This document shows, one piece after another, positions 48,744 to 62,000 of a stretch of 62,000 nt of DNA; the first letter of the stretch is position 1, and each line of letters begins with the position of its first letter. The notes under the pieces were generated by a model. That model was given only the letters and a program-made list of their open reading frames with translations. It made no database searches and was not told the origin of the DNA. The translations under genes and the position numbers were made by a program. The DNA comes from Chrysomallon squamiferum (lineage: Eukaryota; Mollusca; Gastropoda; Neomphalida; Peltospiridae), in NCBI GenBank assembly GCA_012295275.1, contig CM022678.1, forward strand, positions 866,894 to 928,893. The letters are read 5' to 3'.

Positions 48744-50012
48744 CTATCTATCTGTTAATATATTTAGCACCATTCTCAGTAAACATAAAACAATTCCCCT
48801 TTTGTTACAACTCTTTGCTTTATCAAGAATAATATTTACATCAGCACATTTGTCAATCAGTGCTGTCACAACTTCCGTATTTCCATGTTTTATTGCTAGG
48901 TCTAAAACAGAATTGTTATCATTGTCTCTTAAATTAGGATCAGCTCCATGTTCCAGTAAATACAAAACTACTTTCTTCAAAGCTTGATGTCGTCGTATAT
49001 AGAAATTTACTTTCTTCAAAGGTTCACGCTGTAGTAAATACAAAGGTAGTATCAGATGTGCACATTTAACAGCAGTAAAAAGAGGAGTTTCACCTCGATT
49101 GTTTTTAATATTTATATCAACACCTTTTTCAACCAGTGTTGTTACAATTTCTATATTTCCAAATCCAGCTGCTAGGTGTAAAACAGAATTGTTATCATTG
49201 TCTGTTAAATTAGGATCAGCTCTATGTTCCAGTAAATACAAAGCTACTTTACAGTTTTCATTCTTCAGAGATGCATAATGTTCATTGTAAGTAAGAGCTG
49301 TAGAAAGAGGAGTTTCACCTCGACTGTTTTTGATGTTTATATCAACACCTTTTTCAATCAGTGCTGTCACAATTTCAAAATATCCATGTTCAGCTGCTAG
49401 GTGTAAAACAGAATTGTTGTCATTGTCTGTTAAATTAGGATCAGCTTCGTGTTCCATTAAATAGAAAAATACTTTACATTTTTCATCCTTCAGAGAAGGA
49501 TCAAGCTGTCTGTAATTAAAAGGTGACAAAAGAGGTGTTACACCTCGGCTGTTTTTAATGTTTACATCAGCACCTTTTTCAATCAGTGCTGTCACAATTT
49601 CTGTATTTCCAAATGCAGCTGCTAGGTGTAAAACAGAATTGTTATCATTGTCTGTTAAGTGAAGATTAGCTCTGTGTTGCAGTAAATAGAAAAATACTTT
49701 ACAGTTTTCATTATTCAAAGATGGATCACGTACACAGTAACAAACAGCTGCAAAAAGAGGAGGGTGGCCTTGGCTGTTTTGAACATTTATATCAGCATCT
49801 TTTTCAATCAGTGCTTTCACAATTTCTATATTTCCACGTTCAGCTGCTATGTGTAAAACAGAAATGTTTTTATTGTCCGTTACATTAGGATCAGCTCCAT
49901 GTTCTAGTAAATAGAAAAATACTTTATATTTTTCATTATTCAGAGATGGATCACATTGACAGTAACAAACAGCTAGAAAAAAGAGGAGTGTGGCCTTGGC
50001 TGTTTTGAACAT
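48744..50012 (-). CDS. ANK2 C-terminal ankyrin segment, downstream of frameshift
   Basis: This continues the ankyrin array of ANK2 in another frame (about 410 residues, 10-11 repeats). The first in-register residues are AVCYCQCDPSLNN, directly continuing the repeat pattern lost at the end of the upstream frame. The frame change coincides with a run of six A (49977-49982 on the + strand as part of CTAGAAAAAAGAGG) where every sibling repeat has five. No promoter or start is expected here, so it is part of the same gene. The last repeats become irregular (a PLYLLQREPLKK insertion) and the protein ends NILTDR. Confidence 0.8.
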   Translation of the reverse strand: MFKTAKATLLFFLAVCYCQCDPSLNNEKYKVFFYLLEHGADPNVTDNKNISVLHIAAERGNIEIVKALIEKDADINVQNSQGHPPLFAAVCYCVRDPSLNNENCKVFFYLLQHRANLHLTDNDNNSVLHLAAAFGNTEIVTALIEKGADVNIKNSRGVTPLLSPFNYRQLDPSLKDEKCKVFFYLMEHEADPNLTDNDNNSVLHLAAEHGYFEIVTALIEKGVDINIKNSRGETPLSTALTYNEHYASLKNENCKVALYLLEHRADPNLTDNDNNSVLHLAAGFGNIEIVTTLVEKGVDINIKNNRGETPLFTAVKCAHLILPLYLLQREPLKKVNFYIRRHQALKKVVLYLLEHGADPNLRDNDNNSVLDLAIKHGNTEVVTALIDKCADVNIILDKAKSCNKRGIVLCLLRMVLNILTDR

Positions 50013-51990
50013 TTATATCAGCATCTTTTTCAATCAGTGCTTTCACAATTTCTATATTTCCACGTTCAGCTGCTATGTGTAAAACAGAAATGTTTTTATT
50101 GTCCGTTACATTAGGATCAGCTCCGTGTTCTAGTAAATAGAAAAATACTTTATATTTTTCATTATTCAGAGATGGATCACGTACACAGTAACAAACAGCT
50201 AGAAAAAGAGGAGTGTGGCCTTGGCTGTTTTGAACATTTATATCAGCATCTTTTTCAATCAGTGCTTTCACAATTTCTATATTTCCACATTCAGCTGCTA
50301 TGTGTAAAACAGAAATGTTTTTATTGTCCGTTACATTAGGATCAGCTCCGTGTTCTAGTAAATAGAAAAATACTTTATATTTTTCATTATTCAAAGATGG
50401 ATCACGTACACAGTAACAAACAGCTAGAAAAAGAGGAGTTTGACCTCGGCTGTTTCTAACATTTACATCAAAACCTTTTTCAATCAGTGCTTTCACAGTT
50501 TCTATATTTCCATGTTCTGCTGCTAGGTGTAAAACAGAGTTGTTATCATTGTCTGGTAGATTAGGATCAGCTCCGTGTTGCAGTAAATAGAAAAATACTT
50601 TATATTTTTCATTATTCAAAGATGGATCACGTACACAGTAACAAACAGCTAGAAAAAGAGGAGTTTGACCTCGGCTGTTTCTAACATTTACATCAAAACC
50701 TTTTTCAATCAGTGCTGTCACAATTTCTTTATTTCCTTGATAAGCTGCTAGGTGTAAAACAGAGTTGTTACAATTGTCTGGTAGATTAGGATCAGCTCTG
50801 TGTTGCAGTAAATAGAAAAATACTTTATATTTTTCATTATTCAAAGATGGATTACGTATACAGTAACAAACAGCTAGAAAAAGAGGAGTTTGACCTCGGC
50901 TGTTTCTAACATTTACATCAAAACTTTTTTCAATCAGTGCTGTCACAGTTTCTATATTTCCATGCGAAGCTGCTAGGTGTAAAACCGAGTTGTTATCATT
51001 GTCTGGTAGATTAGGATCAGCTCCGTGTTGCAGTAAATAAAAAAATACTTTATATTTTTCATTATTCAAAGATGGATCACGTACACAGTAAGAAACAGCT
51101 GCAAAAAGAGCAGTTTGACCTCGGCTGTTTCTAACATTTACATCAGCATCTTTTTCAATCAGTGCTTTCACAATTTCTATATTTCCATGTTCTGCTGCTA
51201 GGTGTAAAACAGAAATGTGTTTATTGTCCGTTAGATTAGGATCAGCTCCGTGTTCTAGTAAATAGAAAAATACTTTATATTTTTCATTATTCAAAGATGG
51301 ATCACGTACACAGTAACAAACAGCTAGAAAAAGAGGAGTTTGACCTCGGCTGTTTCTAACATTTACATCAGCATCTTTTTCAAACAGTGCTTTCACAATT
51401 TCTATATTTCCATGTTCTGCTGCTAGGTGTAAAACAGAAATGTGTTTATTGTCCGTTAGATTAGGATCAGCTCCGTGTTGCAGTAAATAGAAAAATACTT
51501 TATATTTTTCATTATTCAGAGATGGATCACGTACACAGTAACAAACAGCTGCAAAAAGAGGAGTGTGGCCTTGGCTGTTTTGAACATTTACATCAGCATC
51601 TTTTTCAATCAGTGCTGTCACAGTTTCTATATTTCCATGCGAAGCTGCTAGGTGTAAAACAGAATAGCTATTACTGTTTGTTGAATTAGGATCAGCTCCA
51701 TGTTCTAGTAAATAGAAAAATACTTTATATTTTTCATTATTCAAAGATGGATCACATACACAGTAAGAAACAGCTGTTAAAAGAGGAGTTTGACCTTCGC
51801 TGTTTCTAACATTTACATCAAAACCTTTTTCAATCAGTGCTTTCACAGTTTCTATATTTCCAAATTCAGCTGCTTTGTGTAAAACAGAATTGTTATCATT
51901 GTCTGTTAAATTAGGATCAGCTCCATGTTCCAGTAAATACAAAAATACTTTACAGCTTTCATCCATCAGTGATGGATCAAGTACACATGC
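49730..51990 (-). repeat. 225-bp tandem array inside ANK2 (about 10 near-identical units)
   Basis: Each unit encodes 75 residues: an ankyrin repeat with an insertion (CYCVRDPSLNNEKYKVFFYL) plus a canonical 33-residue repeat (SVLHLAAEHGNIEIVKALIE). Landmark GCTAGAAAAAGAGGAG recurs at 225-bp steps (about 50203, 50428, 50653, 50878, 51328). Differences between units cluster at a few positions and occur in shuffled combinations. Confidence 0.9.
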
Positions 51991-54900
51991 AAAAAGAGTG
52001 TAAAAAAGAGGAGTTTGATCTTGTCTGCTTCTAATATTTATATCAAAACCTTTCTCAATCAGTGCTGTCATGAGTTCTATATTTCCAGTTAGAGCTGCTA
52101 TGTGTAAAACAGAAATATTATTGTTTGTTAAATTAGAATCAGCTCCGTGCTCCAGTAAATAGAAAACTATTTTTGTCTGTTTAGCCTCAACAGCTATAAA
52201 AACAGGTGTTACACCTAGGCTGTTTCTAATATTCACATCAACACCTTTTTCAATCACTGCTTTCACAATTTCTATATTTCCAAATGCAGCTGCAAGGTGT
52301 AAAATAGAATTGTTATCATTGTCTGTCATGTTAGGATCAGCTCCATGTTCCAGTAAATACAAAGCTACTTTACATTTTTCATCCCTCAGAGACGGATGAA
52401 GTTGATTGTGAGTAAGAGCTGTAAAAAGAGGACTTTCACCTTGGCTGTTTTTGATATTCATGTCAACACCATTTTCAATCAGTCTTGTCACAAATTCTAT
52501 ATTCCCATATTTAGCTGCTTCGTGCAAAATAGAATTGTTATCACTGTCTGCTTTATTAATATCAGCTCCATGTCCAAATAAATACCAAATTACTGTGCTA
52601 TTACGAGAGAATACAGCTTTAAAAAGAGGAGTTTCACCTCTTCTGTTTCCAATATTTACATCACAACCTTTTTCAGTCAGTGCGGTCACAATTTTTATAT
52701 TTCCATATTTAGCTGCTAGGTGTAAAACAGAATTTTTATCTTTGTCTGTTAAAGTAGGATCAGCTCCTTTTTCTAGTAAGTACGAAGCTATTTCCCGTCT
52801 GTTGGTGTTTAAGGATATAAAAAGAGGAGTTTCACCTGCAGTGTTTCTTACATTTATTTCAACGCCTTTTTTTATTATGTTTTTCACCACATCTATGTCA
52901 ATTTGAGATGCTATGTGCAATGCTGTATTTTTTCGTGTATCTTTCATGTTAATATCTGCATCATTTTCTAGTAACAACAAAGCTATTTCCTTTCTGTGTG
53001 TCACTGCTTTTACAGTTTCATGAAGTGGAGTTTCTCCCTCACTGTTTACTGCATTAACATCAGCTTTTCTCTTTATCAATGACTTTATCATATCTAAGTC
53101 ACCACGCAGAACTGAAATGTGGAGAGGTGAGTCTGAAGTCAACATTTCCACTTCAGTTTCCTCTTTAAACAATTGAACCAAATTCTTGTTAACAGCTACA
53201 TTCACATTAGGATCAGCTCCTTTGTCAAGAAGACACTGAACAACATCTGCACTGTTAAACATCACTGCTACTTTCAGTACTTCACTTTTCTTCCAGTTGT
53301 TCTCATCTGTGTCATTACATCTCTGCTCAATGAGAAAATTCACTGTATCAATACATCCCCACATTGCTGCTGCTAAAAGTACTTTATCTCTGTTCTCTTC
53401 ATTTATACAATCAGGTTTCAGTCTTACTATTTCTTTTAGAACACTTGAAGTACTCTGACCAGCAGCAATGACAGCAATGTCTTTATTTTTGTTTATTATA
53501 TCAATGGTAACAAGTTTCTTAAACAGAAGGCTTACATCGACTTTAAACGTCTTTGATTTTCCCAGATACTTCTCAATCACCTTTTTATGTCCATAGAACC
53601 TAACCAGTATGAGTTTTACAGCTTCTTCCTTGATTTCACTGTTGTTTTTCTCATTGTTTATCATGTCAGCCAACAGACAGGAAATGTTCATGTTACTTCT
53701 AACGATTGAAATATCTAACATGCGAGAATACATATTCAGTTTCATGTCCTTTTTATACTTTAGCAACTCTCTGAGTATGGTATCACTGTCTGTTTTTGAA
53801 CAAGCAGCTGCAATCAGTGTATCAAATGATGGAATAACACCTGATTTTAGCAATATTCCCACAACATCTTCATCACCAAACAAACAAGAAATATCCATAA
53901 GTTCTTTTTTCATGTCTATTAAGTCCGTTTCAAACAGTTTTGATGCAAAAAATCTTGATATTATCGTTTTAAGCAGTTTTGAACATTCCATCTGACACAG
54001 TTTTGATGTGAAATATTTTGACAATGTTCTATGTCTGTTTGCAATACACTCACTTGCAACAGATTTTGAATTTATAACATTTCCTTCAAGATTGAAAGGA
54101 AATCCATACCTAGAATCATTGTCAACAATATTTGAAATATCATTAATAATTTCAGTTGAGTTTACATGTACAGATGATATATAAGAATATTGCTTTTGAC
54201 GTTCTCCAGATAGTCTTTGCTGTAAGATTTCAGACAACCTACCATAAAACTGTTTTTCTTCTATGAGGTATTTTAGAAACTCTTCATCTTTCAGAGATGG
54301 ATGTGAAATAATTTCTATGAAATTGTCTGATGCCAACAAGTCAGTAAATCTGCGAGCAAGAACATCAAAGCAGTTAGGTCTCACAGTCATTGTAATGTGA
54401 CTTTTGTTAGACACTCCAGGCGTCACAACATATTCTAACAACATGGAGACAGGACACACTTCTAGCAACTCTGCTGCTTTCTTTGGAAACTCTGATGAAA
54501 ATATCAGAAACAAACAGTCAAACACTGACTGGTGAATAAATGTGTATTTATTGTCAAAACACTTCAAATAGGTACCACACATTACATCAGCTGTTTTCAT
54601 TACATCTATAAGATCAGTGTTTTTTACACTCTCGCAGACTTGCTCTAGCTGTCTTACTAATTTCATTATGTCACTGTCAGCGTCATTTTCAAATGGGTCC
54701 AGTGAATCAATGCTGAGACTGCCTTCTTTGAACAAAATCAGCAAAAGAACTAGATATTTGATTTGTGAAGATTTGTCATCTTTCAAATTTTCCAGCTGTA
54801 CTTTGAGATATTCTACAGGATGCACAAAAAACTCAATTCCTAATTTTTGTGCATCACTTAAATTAACATAATACACACACACCTGAGGAAATCCTAACTC

Positions 54901-55406
54901 TATACATGAACTGAAAATGACAATCATTTTATCAGTTTCATCCATTGGAACATCCTTTTTTTTTAGATATTTGTTTAGAATTTCTTCCTGTTCATCATAT
55001 TTCAGACAACACTGATAACTCTGGAGATCAAGAACATGATTCTCATTAAACAGGTCAAATTCCTTCAAACTAGTATCACTTTCTGAATATATTTGTTTTC
55101 TTAAAGTAATAATACATTTCAAAGAACCATCCTGAACAAGATTCCAGATCACTGGAAATTTGAGTTTCCATGAGTCTATAAAATCTGAAACAAGATTAGT
55201 CTTACCAAATATATCATCAATGAGAACAACACATTTCTTATTTCCAGATAGAGAGATGTCACTGAATTCATAATGATGAGTCAGCAAGTAAGATTCTCCT
55301 ATCTGTTCTTTTTCTATCTCTCTCATCATACTCAAAGCTAGAGTTGTCTTTCCTGAACCTGGACTTCCTATTACAATCACAACACCATTCTTCTTCAAAA
55401 GTGTCA
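49951..55406 (-). CDS. STAND-type P-loop NTPase with long ankyrin array (ANK2), 5' truncated by gap
   Basis: One uninterrupted exon of 1,818 codons begins at the assembly gap (TLLKKNGVVIVIGSPGSGKT). It contains Walker A (GSPGSGKTT), Walker B (CVVLIDDIFG), the same helical middle region as ANK1 (HQSVFDCLFLIFSS; CPVSMLLEYVVTPGVSNKSH) and then about 30 ankyrin repeats. Similarity to ANK1 is high throughout the NTPase and middle region, so the two are paralogs. The N-terminal small exons seen in ANK1 would lie in or beyond the gap. The array is much longer than in ANK1 owing to a 225-bp unit. The frame ends at 49951 after a probable one-base insertion, and the remaining repeats continue at 48744-50012. 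Cytosolic sensor or scaffold function is inferred from architecture. Confidence 0.85.
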
Positions 55407-55607
55407 ANNNNNNNNNNNNNNNNNNNNNNNNNNNNNNNNNNNNNNNNNNNNNNNNNNNNNNNNNNNNNNNNNNNNNNNNNNNNNNNNNNNNNNNNNNNNN
55501 NNNNNNNNNNNNNNNNNNNNNNNNNNNNNNNNNNNNNNNNNNNNNNNNNNNNNNNNNNNNNNNNNNNNNNNNNNNNNNNNNNNNNNNNNNNNNNNNNNNN
55601 NNNNNNN
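55407..55607. other. Assembly gap (about 200 N)
   Basis: A run of N separates the minus-strand ANK2 from the plus-strand GPCR. Both genes are cut at its edges, so the true distance is unknown and is probably larger. Confidence 1.
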
Positions 55608-56550
55608 GGTTCTACTACACGTTCCGCTCGGAGGTCGCCTGTAAACTGCTGCGGTTTATCAACACGCTGTGCTGCATGACGTCAATAGCCACGCTTGTCG
55701 TCATCGCTGTCGACAGATACCTGAAAGTGTGTCGACCTCTGAAAACTCAGATGACACTGAGGGAAGCAAAAATCTCCATAATTTGCATTTTGCTTTGCCG
55801 GTACCCTCTTCAGCTGGCCCGCCATTCTCATTAATGGAATCAGGACGGTAAAACGGAAGTACCGGGGCTTATGGGAAGGACTGCTCCACCAGCGACAGTA
55901 TGACCAATACTGTTTATCCTCTGACCTACCATGCGATACTTACTGTATGTTTCGTGATACTCACAATAACCCTGGCCGTGCTGTACAGTCTGATAGGTAC
56001 AGCTGCTAGAAAGCACAGGCAATACATCAAAAATCAGCCGATATTGAAAAAGACAAATTTAGGTAAACGTTCAGTTTGTTCTCTTGAAAGTTCGTCCAGT
56101 GACCTCCGATTGACCCCTGATTCAGAGCAGGGTATATCTCACATTGGTAATACTGAAACCTGTGAAGGTCAGCATAATGAAGGTCAAGGCTGTAACACTC
56201 GGATTAGTAAGAATTGTGAAAAGTTGAAATCACGTCATAAACTGAAAGAGAAGTCCACGATTATTGGCTTCACCATCACCCTCGTTTTCATTCTCAGCTT
56301 TTTACCTTTTCTGTGTCTGATCGGTGCAAGGTCATTCTTCCCAAACTTCGACTACGATTTAAAAGGTGGCGCCCTGGTCGCCTTTAATGTATTCATCCGC
56401 TCCTACTTTGTAAATAGTGCGGCGAATCCTATTATTTATGGAGTGCTGAACGTTCGATTTCGCGAACAAACTATTCGATTGTTTAAACGACTGTGTTGTG
56501 TGAAATTTAAAAATGTTACCACTGTGAAACAGCAAACGTCGTCGTTGTAG
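55608..56550 (+). pseudogene. Class A GPCR, 5' truncated and interrupted by two +1 shifts
   Basis: Begins in the gap at the end of extracellular loop 1. TM3 reads CMTSIATLVVIAVDRYLKVC (DRY motif present). TM4 is split over two frames (ISIICI, then FAGTLFSWPAILING). Extracellular loop 2 has the conserved cysteine (GKDCSTSD). TM5 is YHAILTVCFVILTITLAVLY, followed by a roughly 100-residue intracellular loop 3. TM6 contains ILSFLPFLCLIG, and TM7 has NSAANPIIY followed by an amphipathic helix ending CC. The frame changes fall at a T-run (55788-55791) and an A-run (55850-55853), each consistent with one extra base. It is called a pseudogene only because the frame is broken; sequencing error is equally possible. 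It resembles peptide-receptor-like orphan GPCRs of molluscs; the ligand is unknown. Ends SSL at 56550. Confidence 0.75.
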
Positions 56551-57502
56551 TGGTGTACTCTGTACAAACGTTCGTTTTTGTTCTGAGTACAGAACCTTGT
56601 AGCTTTAGTGCAAGAGTCGGTGCACAAAACGTCGTTATTGTTAAGTATTAAGTGCATGATGTCGTCGCTATTATATGTATGATACGAACAGGACAACGTC
56701 GTCGCTGTAGTAGAATTGTGAGTCATGGATTGTCGGATAACATATTCCAGTGCGGTGTGTAGTTAACAAACTACTTTTATTCGACACATGTAACAGATTA
56801 CTGAGAAATGCAGAACAAACTGCATAGAGAATATATAAAATAGAGACAGGTCTATTTTAGTGTACTCCAGAGTAGAAATCACAGAATGTAAATGAATGTA
56901 CAGAAATGGACGTCGACTGTAAATATGAACAGAACGTTCTTCTTCTTCTTCTTCTTCTTCATAACTTCGTCTTACTTCCTCTTTAGTTCCTTTTCTTTCG
57001 TCTTCATTGTCTTTTTCTGTTGTTTAGTTATGTCTTATACGAATCACTGAATATTATAAAGACCTATATTAAAACATTTTGCACTTACGAATGAAGTAAA
57101 TTCAAAATTTGTTTTTATAATAAACATAAAAAGTAAATAACAGACGGTATATTGTTAGTGTTTTTAAAGTGATATACAGTCATACGCTTATGGATAAACA
57201 CATACACATGTACATACATACACTCGTAGATGCATATACATGCATACATACATACAAACATACATGCATACGTACATAGATATGTACATAGCTGCACAGG
57301 CACAAACATTATCATTTATTTTATTTTATATATTGCTACTTTATTTTATTTTATTTTACTGTTTATTTATTTATTTATTTATTTATTTATCTGGGTGTTT
57401 TTATTATTATTATTATTATTTTGTTGTTTTTGTAATAATGATGTAAGAGAGATAACTCTCTTCTGCCAGTTAAACTTACAATCACGTGGTTTAGTTGAGA
57501 TA
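56551..57502. other. GPCR 3' flank and promoter region of the crotonase gene
   Basis: AACGTCGTCG-type motifs recur four times in 56530-56710. An AATAAA lies at about 57119. Microsatellites of CATA (57205-57280), TTTA (57345-57390) and TTA (57400-57420) follow. No gene other than the flanking ones was seen. Confidence 0.5.
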
Positions 57503-61340
<3,838 letters not shown>

Positions 61341-62000
61341 GTATGTCTCGGATACCTTTTTTTTTGTTCTAATTTACAAATTAACACAGAACATGATGTT
61401 TTCAGATGTTTTGTCAGACCTCTGATTCTGACTGTTACTTTCAGTCTTTATTTTGTTGTCGTAACAAATTTGTTTACAGTTCTGCTTGTTGTTTCAGTGT
61501 TTGGGGCAGTTTTTAAAATTGCAAACAGCCTGGGAAAAAAAAAAATAATAACAAGAAAATCTCTAGCTTTGTATCAGCAAAATAACAGCATTAAATCCTA
61601 ATATCCAAACTGGAATTTATTTTTAACATAACTTTAAAAAAGCCTTGTGTATTTTTATTATTGTAGATATTTTGTTTCCATAATTCATACAACTAAAGCA
61701 TTTTAACATAATACATACAAATGATAGTTTATATAAATAAAAAATATTATACAGACATTATCGCAATTTATATAAATAAATTATTTTAATAATACAGGTC
61801 ATTTCATTATAATAATTTACACATTTAAACATAATTTAATACATATATTTCATTATGGTAATTGATGTAAATAAAAAATATTAAAATCATAATAGTTAAA
61901 ATATTTATTGTAAAAAATTGTATAATATTAATTATATCTTCACTAATGTGCTGGGCATTACTATACTGTGGAAGGTAATGGATCTGCAGTAGAAACAAAC
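61341..62000 (+). other. Intron of crotonase gene running off the window
   Basis: AT-rich sequence after the exon-5 donor (GCTG|GTATGTC). No further exon was recognised before the end of the window. Confidence 0.6.

Overview
This is eukaryotic nuclear DNA, most likely from a mollusc or another lophotrochozoan. It is AT-rich and full of microsatellites and minisatellites. Genes are split into short exons with GT-AG introns, and the gene content (MyD88, CUB receptor, class A GPCR, exosome subunit, crotonase, and large STAND NTPase-ankyrin proteins of a kind expanded in molluscs) is animal. The species assignment is an inference. No prokaryotic, rRNA, tRNA or CRISPR feature was seen.

Layout. 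0.17-2.2 kb (+): 3' end of a CUB-domain single-pass membrane protein with two PPPY motifs and a PDZ-ligand C-terminus. 3.4-13.5 kb (-): a P-loop STAND-type NTPase with ankyrin repeats (ANK1), with short N-terminal exons and a separate 5' UTR exon. 13.7-14.9 kb: a decayed partial copy of the next gene. 17.4-20.7 kb (+): a six-exon gene for a small secreted ten-cysteine protein. 22.8-27.7 kb (-): a complete MyD88 gene in seven coding exons (death domain + TIR), with a Tigger-like transposon remnant in intron 1 and a likely 5' UTR exon at 28.8 kb. 31.7-32.0 kb (-): an exon resembling FAM167. 33.5-34.5 kb (-): two exons of the exosome subunit MTR3/EXOSC6. 37.3-39.5 kb (-): an unrecognised gene with one frameshift. 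39.5-47.5 kb: gene-poor, with satellites. 47.5-55.4 kb (-): a second STAND-ankyrin gene (ANK2), homologous to ANK1 down to its 3' UTR and carrying a nearly identical 225-bp tandem array. A roughly 200-N gap then removes its 5' end and the 5' end of a class A GPCR (55.6-56.55 kb, +). 57.5-62 kb (+): five exons of a mitochondrial crotonase-family gene that runs off the window.

The most interesting unit is the innate-immunity-like neighbourhood. Two paralogous NTPase-ankyrin genes flank MyD88, all three on the minus strand. The first exon of ANK1 and the putative first exon of MyD88 share sequence up to the same splice donor. The ankyrin array of ANK2 looks like a recent, mosaic expansion. Several genes also carry tandemly duplicated splice-site segments. 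Several frameshifts are +1 changes in homopolymer runs, so assembly error must be excluded before calling pseudogenes.
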